Assembly: GCF_042242105.1 (NCBI RefSeq) | Contig: NC_092029.1 | Location: forward strand, 11,277,885 to 11,341,884 | Origin: Pempheris klunzingeri | Taxonomy: Eukaryota; Chordata; Actinopteri; Acropomatiformes; Pempheridae | Direction of reading: 5' to 3' | Length of the DNA: 64,000 nucleotides | Part shown: one piece after another, positions 1 through 11,701 of the stretch | Position numbering within the stretch: position 1 is the first letter of the stretch | Layout of the letters: each line of letters starts with the position of its first letter | Made by a program: the position numbers and the translations under genes | Notes under the pieces: generated by a model | What the model saw: only the letters and a program-made list of their open reading frames with translations | What the model was told of the DNA's origin: nothing | The model's database searches: none

Positions 1-1279
1 TCAGGTGTACTAGCTGGCAGCCTTCCTTAGTAATGCATTAGGTACTCAAATACCTACTTCAGAGTTGCTCACAGGACAGATACAGAAATCAGAGCTCCAT
101 ATAGTGGTTGAAGCACATGATGCATATGACATAGAAAGGTTTTGGGTTTCAGACATTAGAAGTTTTCTGTCTCTCGTGGTAATCTTGATTTCAGAAGGAC
201 TTTATTTCATCATTCTGTAATAAACCTGTAGTTAATAAGGCATAGACCTGCAAATCTAGAGGAGAGTTGAGTTGTGAGCAACCAACCTGCAGACATAAAC
301 AAAGAAATGTTATTTTGCTAGGGTTCCTCACTAAAATGGCCGCTAAGATGAACATTTTGTAGACTGTTGGGTTCAGAGATACAGTACAAGGTCTGACATG
401 TACATATTTGATTTGTTGTTTGTCTCTCAAGCTGTCTTCCTTGCCGTAAATAAAAATAAACCATGTGTTTAGTGTTTACGCAAAGTATTCTGTAAAAGAA
501 ACGACTACCATGGTATGTGGTACACTTTTTTCTTAGTGTTTTTCTCGCTGACCTCAAACAAAATAAAACATTGAGAGTTCTCAAAATGCCAGTGTGTTGG
601 AATTGCTTTATTTTCTAGTACTGCATGTTTGATCCAGGTTCAATTTTGGATCTGATTTCAGTGTGGAAATATGTACATTTGCATGCCAAGTTGCAAGTAG
701 TTGGAAAAATCCCTTTTAGGCTTTCTCTGAGGCTGGTCACAAGTCTGGGTCAGCTCCTGATAAGTACTCTAGGAGCCAGAGGGATTTCTTCAGCTGGATA
801 GTAACTTGTGCTTGAAGTTGGATTTTAACCCTCCTGCCCATACATAGAAATAAGAGTGTTTAATGACATTATTTTCCCATGTGAAAGAGTCTGGAAGTTT
901 CCATTAAAGCCATTTTTCTACAAATCATTCGGTATTCTGGTGCTGTGTATAACTCCAGATAAAACTACTATAGTTGATTTAAGTTTTAATCTAACAAAAA
1001 CTACATCTATGTCTACCTGAGATGCTTTATGAAACAATGGAGGGACCCTGAGTGCCTATTGTGACTTCTTCTTTTGCATATGAAACAGTTTTCCCTGAAC
1101 GTTTTGCGCGATAAATTGGATTAATATAAAGATAACATAATTTTGTGTATGCATATGTAATACAAAATTATTCTAGGTCAATTATGGGATTTTTATTTCT
1201 CAAATCGCCCTCCAGACAGCGTCCCGACCCAGAATGCATTTTGACAAGGTCTTTGAAAAAGCGGCGCGGCTAATTCAAG
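1..1279. other. Region upstream of lin9, no gene recognised
   Basis: AT-rich DNA without an ORF or exon pattern I can support. Several AATAAA-type hexamers on the plus strand (about 448-465 and 560-570) and an ATTAAA near 903 would fit the 3' UTR of a plus-strand gene lying upstream. In the conserved vertebrate order that neighbour would be parp1, but no PARP1 coding sequence is visible, so this is only inference. The last 80 bases become GC-richer and form the lin9 promoter. Confidence 0.4.
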
Positions 1280-1290
1280 ATGGCGGAGAT
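1200..1290 (+). promoter_or_regulatory. lin9: lin9 proximal promoter with YY1-type motif over the start codon
   Basis: The start codon sits in CAAGATGGCGG (1277-1287), which matches the YY1 core motif AAGATGGCGG found just downstream of many TATA-less start sites. A TTTGAA (1252-1257), the CHR half-site bound by LIN54 of MuvB, and a GC-rich E2F-like stretch (about 1261-1270) lie immediately upstream. There is no TATA box. The short motifs alone are weak evidence; the position next to a confirmed first exon raises their weight. Confidence 0.5.
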
Positions 1291-4200
1291 GGACCAGCTG
1301 TTAGACGAGAGTGAGTAACAACACAAATTCAAGGAGTTTTGCCTTGTAAACACTCAGCGGTCCCGTGGTGATAGAATAAATACTCGGTGATAAGTTGCCA
1401 TCGTCGTCCATGTAATAAATACCGTACGTTTTTGGCAGAGTCCATAAAGTCATTTTTTAGAGGCAAAGAGACACCGGTCTGTCCAAGTCGGCTAACGCTT
1501 GTTAGCACTAGAGGCTAACCACAGCTAATGTTGGAGTTGAGCAAGTTACTGTAGCCAAACTGGGTAAACAAATAACGTTAGCTTAGCAACGAGCTAACGC
1601 CTGCTAACCTCACACGGCAAGCAACAATAACAATAGAACTTCCCAAACGCCTCTTCTGTCAAAGTGCAGACGGTAGCTGCTAGCCGTAGCTGTCTGTATT
1701 AGTCGACATGTTTCTTTTGGTCTCCGTGACACCCTCCGTGTATTTAACGTCCGTTAACGTTACACGGTACGGAGTTGGTGTCGTTTTGACAAGCTGGTGA
1801 AGGGAAACTAGCGGAGTTACTTGGCTATTAGGAGCGAAAAATAGTCATTTCAGTCGATGTGGACGTGGGTAATGTAACTGAATGTTATCTATGGGTCCTA
1901 ACACAGTGTAGCGTTAGCTTGTTTAGCTAATTTCGTTGGTAACGATCCGTCCAGCTGATGTTATGCCCGGGCTTGACAGCTTTAACTGGGGGATAAGGCC
2001 TAACTGACTGCGCTAGCCGTGTCCAACTTCAGTGAACCCACCTGGCTGTTGTCACTGTTTAAAACACTGTCTCCTGGATGCCTGCGATTTGCACCTTGTC
2101 TTTGATAGCTATAATAAATGTATAGTATTGAAATAAAACTAAAAAGCTTGATGTAACTACCTTTTCAATCACTGTGCCATATTTAGTAGTTAGTCAACTG
2201 TGTGTTTTCTAATGCCACTGGTGTGTTATTGAGCACTGATGTAGCTCAATTTGTCCTCTTCCTCAGGCTCTTCAGCAGAGGCACTTGTCAGTCTAAAAGG
2301 TATGTGGGCAGTATTTTTAGCCATCTTTCTGTACATTTGTTCTTGGAGATGTGTACATGTACATTGGAAACTGGTGTCAAATTACTTGTATGCCTAAACA
2401 TACGTGTCCAATGAAGATTATTCTGTTTCTGGTTTGATCTTGCACATGTGTTAGCAGACACATGACGTAGGTTCCCTGATTAAAAGTCTTCAAGGGTCTT
2501 AAATCCTTCTTTGGATTATACATCTGTATAAATGACAGGCTTAAAGCAACAACTTTACTACTTTACATTTGTGGCTGATGCAGTCTGGGATATAGGGCAA
2601 GTGATCATCTTATCACTTATCCCCATATTGACAGAGATTAGATATATGTGTTAAGACTTGTGAGGAAAATAGTCTGTTCCATTTGAATAGTTTTGTGTCT
2701 GATATGTAATAACAGGGAGGTGTAACTGATGTGTTGTATCTGGCGTCCTTACACTGTATTGAATAAATATGTCATTTTTTTATTACAGAAGGGAGTTTGT
2801 CCAACACTCTGAATGAAAAGAACAGCTTCCCAAGAGCTCACAACACCAGGGGAAGACACTCCTCCCTCACAATGGACACGGTAAGAGACATGGTGTTAGA
2901 CTGCCAAAACTTATGAAGAGGAAGCTTCTGTAAAAATATGCTTATGATGCTTTAAAGTACCACACAAACACAGACCTCCGCTTCACAATATACCACATTT
3001 TGGTGTCAAAACGACTCAGACATTGTTTGAATTGAAAATGCAGGAGAGCATTGTTAACTTCACTGTATTATTTATAGTGTTAATGTTTATGTGTTTTAAT
3101 TTTTTTAATTCTATCATTCTCACGTCTGATTAGGACAGGTAGTCTTTTTTTTCTTTTCTTCTTTTAATGTGCAAAATGTTTTTGACCAACTACCCTCATA
3201 TATATGTGTTTCAACTACTTTTGGTTTGAGTAATGAACAAACCTTCCAATTTCTTTCATGGGATTAATGGTCTATGTATACAATGCAAATTACAACATAG
3301 AGATGCACTAGGCTCTTTCAGGTCTGAATTTATTTAAATAAACTGTACAGAACAGTGAAGGCCTTTTAAGATTCATTATCTCTGTTATAAGAGAGGTCTG
3401 TCTAAAATGGCAGTGTATAGTAGTTTATGCAGAGTCACGTAAAAATGCACAACATTCATATAGGGCACAGTGGACATGGGGCACATTAACACCAAACCAT
3501 AGAGATGTAAAACAGGTACATTATAGATATGAATAACTGACATTGTCTGTTGTTTGGCAATTAAAGGGTTGTGATTTGACATTGAAGTGTTTTTGTAGAT
3601 GATTATATGGTTATTGTCCATTAATGATCGTATAAGTCACAGTCAATTGGTTTCTTTTGCGACTATCTTTTTCAGATGAGTAGTTGAATTTGTTGCTTCA
3701 TCAAGTCTTTTCATGTCAGTGTGATGTGGAAACGCAGACTTGGAAGGAATGTTCATTCCACATGAAACTGGTTGATATGCAGTCTAGTGTAAATACATGG
3801 CTTTGCATTTCATTTTGCACTAAACCAGTAAGTAGTAGGCAGTATGTCTGAATGTCAGTGGCACAGTTTCAGAAGGTGGTATTAACTTCAGAAGGTGCAT
3901 ACATACCAGCTACCATATGTACATACATACATATGGTATCTACTGCACATCAAAATCAATTGAAGTTACACCAGAATAATGGACACAAATATATGTACCT
4001 GGTACAAAAGGGCTTTTTTCCTTGGAGCATTTTTTAGCACTGTTAATAAACTTCTGTCCACATTTGTCCCTCCAGCCCACACGGAGTTCAAAGAGGAGCC
4101 GTCTGTTTCGGGAGGAGGATGAGCAGCCCCAGCAGCGTCTTCCCTCCAGGTCCCCTCGGAGGAGCCAAAGGGTCAGCACCACACCACAGGTAAAGACTAC

Positions 4201-7200
4201 ACACCATGAAAGTGATTCATAGTGAAACGCGGGCAGCATTTGGCCCCTCCTACTCTCCCATTGCTTTAATCTAAGATTGCACCTGAGCTGTGTGAGGGTG
4301 TGGGTACAGGAAGTACTTGACAGTGTAAGTGAACATACCACTGAGCATAACTGTGTTGCAGTGCTAGTTTTACCACTTTATGTATATGTAGTTCATGACT
4401 TAAGTAAGCACAGAAAAATCATGTTATTTTAGTCTATTCTAGCAAAAGAAGAGAGACACAATGTTTGGTCCTAAGTTGGCCATTTAATTACAGTCTTAAT
4501 TCAGTCATTCATCAGAGTACAGCCAATGTCCCCACAGTTTTGCTAATGTTGGATTGCTTTTTTAAGGTGTAACACAGGGTTGTAATATCTGATGTATAGA
4601 TAGAAAATTGATCTGTGGCAAGAGCAGCCCCTAGCTTCGTGTGATCTGTTTTTTACAATCAGCCCTCCTGTTTGTTAATTGTAGTAAAGCCTTTAATGGG
4701 AAGCAACAGCGCCTGGTGTAACAGCTACAAAATGCATCAAATTAGAGTTCATCAGAAAGCAATGAGCCTGTTGTAATATGAAAGTAACAGATTGAACTGG
4801 AGTAAACCTTGACTCCACTTTGCTGCCTCTCCTTTGTTTAACAGGAGCCATAAAGCCAGTGAGGTAAACATAGCAAGCCTTTTATTAATTGTGCTTTCTC
4901 AGTAGTCACCTGCTGAACAACAGATGTTGAGACACTCAGGTTACTCGATTTTATGGCTTGGTTGTGGGAACTAAAAGGTACTGATGTGCCCAATAATGAA
5001 TTATTTGGGGGAAGTGACATCTTTACAGCTGACTTGCAAAATGAGAATTCATTCTCATTTATATACGTTGCTGTATGTGGAATGACTGTTTTAATGTTTT
5101 CCTTTACAGAAATTTTCTAATGTGGTGACACCAGATAAGAAGGCATCCCAGAAAATAGGGCTGAGATTAAGAAATCTCCTTAAGCTACCCAAAGCTCACA
5201 AATGGTGTATCTATGAATGGTTCTATTCCAACATTGACAGGTACAGTCCGACTTTTAGCTCCATAACACATCGATTAATATTTTATTAATTGTAATCAAT
5301 TTAGAAGTGCTTCAACAATGTTTAAGCTTTTTGATCATCTGTAATTACATTAAACATCGTCTGAAAGGTCAGAAATGTTTCTAGTACAATCTTGAATTAA
5401 TTATGATGTGTATTTCTTTCCCCCATAAAAGATTGTTTACTTTATTTTCTTTTCCAGACCTCTCTTTGAGGGTGACAATGAATTCTGCCTGTGTCTCAAG
5501 GAGTCTTTCCCCAACCTGAAAACTAGAAAGTTGACAAGGGTTGAGTGGGGAACAATCAGGAGACTGATGGGGAAACCTCGACGGTATGCTTCAATCTTTA
5601 AGCTTTGTGCCTCTACACATGTTTTCAGTTGTCTTTAGATTTTTCAGACATCTTGAAGTATGTGAAATAGTTTTCTCTGTGTTTTTTTTTTTTTTCTTTT
5701 TTAATAATGCTGTTTTCTGCAAAGGCTCTAAAGAAATGTTACAGCTCAACATTTGTTTGTTCCAATCAGGTGTTCATCTGCATTCTTTGCTGAGGAGCGG
5801 ACAGCGCTGAGGCAGAAGAGGCAGAAGATGCGCCTGCTGCAGCAAAGAAAACTGGCCGATGTGTCAAACTGCAAAGACCTTCCAGATGAAATCCCCCTGC
5901 CGCTCATCATAGGAACAAAAGTCACCGGTAAGATGACTGAAATGAACACACACCACTGTCAGCAGGTACATGGTTCTGGTTTAATGTTAGGTTGTTAGTC
6001 AAATGTTGCTAGGCAACCTGCAAAGTAACCCAGTTTACATTTTCTGTATTTGTCAGATGCCTCATTAAAAGCGCAGGAATCAGAAACATATATTTTTATG
6101 ACTATGTGATGATCAAGTAAGAGAACTGTTGACGATTTAAATCCTAATTGCAGTGACTTCATCGTTATGTGTAAATTGGCTGATGTGGGAGGTCAAACCT
6201 GTGCAATATCACCAGTATGTATTCTGATTTGATCTGTTTTCATTTTGTTCCACAGCTCGACTCCGAGGCGTCCATGATGGGTTGTTCACAGGGCAGATTG
6301 ATGCAGTGGACACCAGTGCTGCCACCTATCGCGTCACGTTTGACCGCAGTGGCCTGGGAACACACACTGTGCCTGACTATGAAGTCCTGGTAAGATTTGC
6401 CTGTTTCCTCAGATAACAGCTCCACTGTACGTTTGTTTGAATTTAGACACACAGCAGCATTAGTTTAGGTCAGTCGACATTTTCACCACTTGTACCTTAA
6501 TACAAATTATATTGCACTGTCACTGAAAATTGTAATACAAGAAATTGTCACAATAAAAAAGATACAGTACAGTAGCTGCACTAAAGAATTTTTGATAACA
6601 TGTTCTTAAATATCCTGCAATGATTTTGTTTTCCAGAGCAATGAGCCCAATGACACCATGCCCATTTCAGCCTTTGCCCAGAAGCATCGGACATCACGCT
6701 ATATGCAGAACCTCATGACTCCGCCTAGAGGACCTTACCCGACTGCTACCACTCCAGTCCTCATGGTACCGTCAACCTACGTCTAATGTCGGATTTACTT
6801 GTCCCCACGTTGTTAATTATGTCTGATTCTGCTTTACATCCACTTTTGCTGTGAGGAGGTTTGTCTACTGCTACTTAAGTAATTCTGAGGTGGTTTTATT
6901 CAGAATACCTCGTACAAGCATGATATATCAGTCAATGGTATCAGTGGATTTACTGTATAAGGAGAGACCCAAAAAAGAAAAAGTTAAGAACTGGTGAGTT
7001 TTCTCAGTTTATCCTTATCATCTGCTATTCACTTTCTGTTGTGAATCAGTTTAAGCTTTGACTCAGAGGAAAATAAATAAAAATGAACTGATCAAATGAT
7101 AGCACGTCAGTGTTTAAACGATAGGCATCGTACCTGCAGAACAAGCCTTTAGAGTAATTACGAATCTCTACCTCCAGATTGCTGATGAAGATGAATGACT

Positions 7201-8767
7201 TTGTTGTCCATGTTTTTGAATACCAGGATAGCGACCCTCTTACCACCCAGTCACCATGGAGGAATAAACTGCCCGGTGCTGAGGGAGATACCCTTGGAGG
7301 ATTTCCGGTCAAGTTTCTTATCCAAGTGGTGAATATTTTCTGTAATAATATAATATAATACTAAAGTCTGTCATCCTGTTTTTAACACTTTATTCTTACA
7401 AATTCTTGGCCTTGTTGTTTTGTGACTAGACGAGGCTGTCTAAGATCCTTATGATCAAGAAAGAGCACATCAAGCACTTGAAAGAAATGAACACGGAGGC
7501 AGAGAAACTGGTACAGTCATCATGATTTTAAAAGAAATTTGCTTCAAAAACCTGTTAAATGTTTCTGAGCTTCGTGCCTCGAGTCTAAGTAAAACTGCGC
7601 TTGTGTTTTTGTGTTCAGAAGTCGTACTCGATGCCTATTGATCTGGATTTCCAGAAGCGATATGCCACCACGGTGCTTGAGCTTGAGCAGCTCAATAAAG
7701 ATCTCAACAAGGTGCTTCACGAAGTTCAGCAGTTCTGCTGCGACGTAAGTCAATGGATATGCTTCAGTCCCATCATTGATTATTGTGATATTTCATGCTG
7801 TGTTCTCATATTCTTCTACATCTCACTCCCTAATCAGTCCTGACCAATCTGACAGAAAAGTGTTGATATGAAACATAACAGAGCCTTGTTTAAAATGTGA
7901 ATCACCCTCGTGTCCGTTCAGCTTGCTCCGGATCAGGGCATGGTTCCAGCCGACCATCCCACAGAGCTGCGGCGACGCTGTGAAGACGAGGCCCAGCAGA
8001 TGGTGCAGCTGAGCAACTCACTGAAGGACGGACAGCAGAGTGTGACGAACCCCAGCCTCACGCACCTCATCTCCCGTCTCACTGCTCTGCTGCTACAGAT
8101 CAAGGTAGAGGACATGTAAACGCTCAGCTGCTGTCAGGTGTCACAAGTGTGTTACGCATGTCAGGAGCGAGTGTATGCAGTGTGGCTTCATGTTGCAACA
8201 TATTCCTGCTCATTTATGGCAGCACAGAAACATCAATGCTCTGATAAATCTGTTTTGAACTTAAAGACCTTTTGTATCTGAACTGAACAGTATTTAGGTG
8301 ATAGACTACTACTTTGATAACCCGGTCATCTCTCCGTTTCTGCCTCATTTGTTTCAGTGTCTGGCAGATGGAGGGGACTTGAATTCATTTGAGTTCAAAT
8401 CTCTAACAGACTCCCTTAATGACATCAAGGCATCGATTGATCCCTCCAACCTCAGGTAAAAAGAGCGTGCAGTGCTTCTAACTGCACTTCCCTAGTCACA
8501 CAACACACAATGCTGGATGGTTCATAGATTCCTATAGTAGTCAGTATTATTAAACGAGTCCTTTTTTGTTGTTATCAAAGTCGGTGTCACTCCCAATCAC
8601 CATTCAGTCAGGATCAAAGTACTTCACATTTCTCATACTATTGGCTTTTCTGTGTTTTTAGCTGCTTCCAGAACAACGTTGAGATCCACGTGGCACACAT
8701 CCAGAGTGGCCTTAGTCAGCTGGGAAATCTGCACGCATTCTCTGCCAACAACACCAATGCAGTCTGA
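1280..8767 (+). CDS. lin9: lin-9 homolog, MuvB/DREAM core subunit (15 coding exons, 547 aa)
   Basis: LIN9 is a nuclear scaffold subunit of MuvB, which joins p130/E2F4 to repress and B-MYB/FOXM1 to activate cell-cycle genes. Coding exons: 1280-1310, 2267-2299, 2789-2880, 4076-4189, 5110-5240, 5458-5583, 5770-5927, 6256-6389, 6637-6765, 7227-7328, 7430-7510, 7619-7744, 7922-8104, 8358-8455, 8662-8767. All junctions are GT-AG and the phases join to 1644 nt with one stop. Residues about 100-205 form the DIRP domain (KLPKAHKWCIYEWFYSNID, then KTRKLTRVEWG). About 217-273 are the Tudor-like domain (RLRGVHDGLFTGQIDAVDT). About 345-440 are helical and match the LIN52/MYB-binding region. The length is close to human LIN9. 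The start was chosen because MAEMDQLLDES matches the LIN9 N-terminus. Exon 2 is a 33-bp microexon. The intron 9 donor (GTACCG) is unusually weak. Confidence 0.97.
1491..1918. repeat. GCTAAC/GTTAGC motif cluster in lin9 intron 1
   Basis: Four GCTAAC (1491, 1514, 1593, 1603) and three GTTAGC (1501, 1577, 1913) occur in 430 bp, together with the palindrome TAACGTTA (1573) and related TTAACG, TTAGCTAA and GCTAAT words. A random 6-mer counted on both strands would appear about 0.2 times. The copies are not in tandem and the spacing is irregular, so this is a motif cluster, not a satellite. Similar clusters lie at the other two plus-strand promoters. Confidence 0.6.
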
Positions 8768-9685
8768 GCACCTGCGCCACCCATGACACACACAGGTGCA
8801 TGCACACACAGAGGCGTGGGCCATTTAATGTCGTCTTTTGTGACGGTGCTTCCACCTGAACTGTAACAAGACTGCGAACAAACGGCTCACGCGGATATTG
8901 TGGACCACCACCGCACTAGCTGAACTTGGACGCCCCAGCGAAAACGACTCCGAGTCGGGGCCCAGACTCCTGAAGCGTTGTGCTGACGGGAGGGAGGATG
9001 TCATTTTACCCACCCATTTTATTGTATGAAAATGTTGGTGCACCCAATTGAACACAAACCTGACAGAGTCTTAAACTATTGCCACAAATCCACATCTCCA
9101 AACTCTCAATGGTTATTTATTGGTTTCATGTGCCAAACATTGATTCTTACAGTTTTTATAGTCCATATTTATTTATTTTTGAGTAGGTGTGTATGGTTAT
9201 GAAACAATATTTTGCTGTCTCTAAAGTTTCCCCCTGTTCAGTGTTGTGTTCTGTTGCTCCATCAACAGTAAGCACAGGGAGGCTAAAGAATGTTTTATAA
9301 AGTTGTTTATTGTAGATAATTGTACAATATCTCTGATTATTAGGACTATCGTCAACATTTCTGCTGTGTATTCAGAAATGGCTTTTGTAATTTTGTGTGC
9401 ACTGAAAAGAGATTTTGGTATTTTTATAAAGGAGAACTCTGGGGTTTTGATGCCTTTTACTCCCCTAAGATGATCTTAGCATTTCCATATTTGGCATGGC
9501 TGTTGCTGCAACCCCCACACCAAGCCTGCATCACTAATGTAACCTCTAAAAATTTAAGTCAACAGTTTTTTCCTAGAGAATCTCCTTTTTCAGTTTTGTA
9601 AAGTTGTATATGAGAGCGCCTCAGGGCAATTGTATATAAATGTTTCCGTCTTTTTATATTAAACATAATATTGCAAAACAGTATT
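8768..9685 (+). other. lin9: lin9 3' UTR with ATTAAA polyadenylation signal
   Basis: AT-rich noncoding sequence follows the stop codon. The hexamer ATTAAA at 9658-9663 is followed within 30-50 bases by a T/G-rich stretch, which fits cleavage near 9680. Open frames here (for example 9246-9473) are short and show no family features. Confidence 0.6.
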
Positions 9686-9699
9686 TGGTCTTGTAGATT

Positions 9700-9854
9700 T
9701 TAGTCTTTATTATCAGAGGGAACTTTTTTTTTTTTTTACAATCAACACTTTTATTACAATTTTACAATAAATACAAATTTTCCTTTTACACAAACAAACA
9801 ACTGTATACTCTTATGATACATGTAGCTCTCTTTATACCAGCTCTTATGATACA
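9700..9854 (-). other. mixl1: mixl1 3' UTR with AATAAA signals on the minus strand
   Basis: Reading the minus strand past the mixl1 stop, AATAAA occurs at 9755-9750 and again at 9711-9706, with a 15-base run of A (plus-strand T at about 9723-9737) between them. Either signal gives a short 3' UTR of 110-160 bases. The end lies within about 100 bases of the lin9 end, or overlaps it if the distal signal is used. Confidence 0.55.
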
Positions 9855-11438
9855 TCACATGAAGCCACCAAAGCCGGCCATGGCCTCAGTTTCCCAATCA
9901 GAGTCTGAGTCAGTGAAGTCCTGTGCCTCGGTGGCGTGGATCGGGGAGAAGTGGCTGAACCTGTCCCCTGTGGCCATCAAGCGTGGATACTGGATCTGGC
10001 ATCCGTTATCCTTTGGCGATGACCTGCTGAAGTTATTCTGTGTCGGGATGGGAGGAATCACAACTTTCATCTCTGGGCCGATGGTCTTGTTGGGTGGGAA
10101 ATTGTCATATTCCACCAGCACCTTTGGACTCTGGCTGGCGGTCATGCTGGCATCGACCTTGGGGTTGTGCTCGTTGTCCTTGGGATACAGGTGGACGTTA
10201 CAGCACGGGACGTTGACACTCAGCTCGTGTCGTTGCCTCTGCTCGGGCTTCACCCTGGTGCCCTCCTTGTCGTAGAGGCAGGACACCGGCGTGTGTTCGT
10301 AGCTGCTGGGTTTGGTGGGTACGCCGCTTCTGTGAGTGTCCTCTGTGTTTTGGTGCATTGTAGGCCTGAAGCTGTCCTCCAGTCCAAAACCTCCTATCCT
10401 GTGTGCCTCAGCTCCATGGTTGTTCTCATACACTGAAAGAAAACAGACAGAGAATGAAGCTCTTAGTTCTGAAATGCAAGAAAAGTTGTGTTTTGACTTT
10501 AAATGAAGTGCAGAAATACACTAAGGACAATATTTCAGCAGCAGATTACCACATTCATTAACTAATCTGATTTATATGGAAAGGCCAATTAAATGTTCTG
10601 TGGAAGGTAACAATCACTTGATGCTTGACTAAAATAAGTGTAAGGTTTGAGCCTGTAAGAACTACCTTTCTCTGGGCCCATCCTGCCCTGCAGCTGGCTG
10701 AAGGGGCCAGCTGCAGGCGGGTTAGCGACCTTCATGGACACCGATGAGCCAACTTGGCGACGAGACTTGGCTCTTCTGTTCTGAAACCACACCTGAAATG
10801 ATATGGAGAAAAAACAAGCAAACATGAGGACAGTTGAACCCATATTAAAAAAAAAAAAGATTCAAATGTTGGATTCATCGTTTGACACTGAGTATCTGAT
10901 TTAAACTAAACTTTACCTGGATTCTGGACTCCGGCAGCCCGGTCAGAGCCTCCAGTCTCTCCCGGAGGTAGATGTCTGGATATTTGGTGTCAGAGTAAAC
11001 TTTCTCCAGCACCTCGATCTGCTGCTGGGTGAAGTTGGTCCTCTTCCTCCTGTGGGTCAGTATTGCCACGCATTTATCCGCCCTCGGTACCGGGGTTGCA
11101 GAGCTGAAATAGTTTGTGACATCTGACGCTCCGTAATCTGAAAAGAACACGTACAGACTGGTTAGTTAACTGCGTTAGATAAACAGGGACGGTCACAGAA
11201 ACGGGACCCTGAACTTGTGCGTAAATTACGCACAGAGCCAGCTGTAAGGCCGCCATTCACTGTGACCAGTGGTGTAGGGTAGCTTTACTTCAGTAGCACC
11301 ACCACAGGATGTTTAAGCTCCCAGCGCTGACAGACACCAACCTGAGTTCACCATGCCGCTCATCTGCAGAGGTCCTTCGTGATACATCTGGAAATGATTC
11401 AGATCCCCGACGCGCATATTCCCATGAACTGAAGACAT
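9855..11438 (-). CDS. mixl1: Mix paired-like homeobox protein (Mixl1/Bon type, 4 coding exons, 340 aa)
   Basis: A transcription factor for mesendoderm and endoderm specification downstream of Nodal. Minus-strand coding exons: 11438-11342, 11137-10917, 10792-10666, 10432-9855; all GT-AG, 1023 nt, one stop. The homeodomain spans residues 61-120, starting at [20 protein letters not shown]. It ends in VWFQNRRAK with Gln110 at homeodomain position 50, as in Mix proteins; the V/WFQN boundary is the usual paired-like intron site. Residues 261-266 are PPNKTI, the Smad-interaction motif described for Mixer-type factors that recruits Smad2/3-Smad4. The C-terminus is acidic ([12 protein letters not shown], 320-331) and is probably the activation region. 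The exon 1 donor (GTTGGT) is weak. The position between lin9 and acbd3 matches human MIXL1. Confidence 0.93.
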
Positions 11439-11512
11439 GATCCTCAACCTCTTATTTCCAGAGACGGACTGAGTGTGAGACCTGTGCGCTGGCTCAGGTT
11501 AAATCCCCCCGT

Positions 11513-11701
11513 GATCAAAGGTGCTGCTGCCTGTATGTGTGAATGGGGCAGCGATCAGTGCCGGCTGGCACTGCTGCGGCCCTGCAGTCACTTCAGACGT
11601 CTGCGGGCCGGTGGAGGTGTGAAGACCTCACACCTGGGACGGTGGAGCGGCCGCAGGTCTCTTTAAAGGGTTTTTAATGGAATCTGCATGCTCAATACAC
11701 A
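11513..11701 (-). promoter_or_regulatory. mixl1: mixl1 upstream module: TCF, Smad, T-box pair and FoxH1-type sites
   Basis: These sites lie 75-263 bp upstream of the mixl1 start codon. GATCAAAG (11513-11520) is an exact TCF/LEF site. CAGACGTCTG (11594-11603) is a perfect palindrome holding two Smad CAGAC boxes. AGGTGTGA (11615-11622) and TCACACCT (11628-11635) are opposed T-box half sites 5 bp apart. AATACACA (11694-11701) fits the FoxH1 consensus AAT[AC][AC]ACA. The sites are seen; their function is inferred from known Nodal, T-box and Wnt control of Mix genes. Confidence 0.6.

Noticed and set aside
9814..10275. 153-codon plus-strand ORF
   Set aside because: It is antisense to mixl1 exon 4, whose minus-strand frame carries the homeobox gene's conserved C-terminal region.
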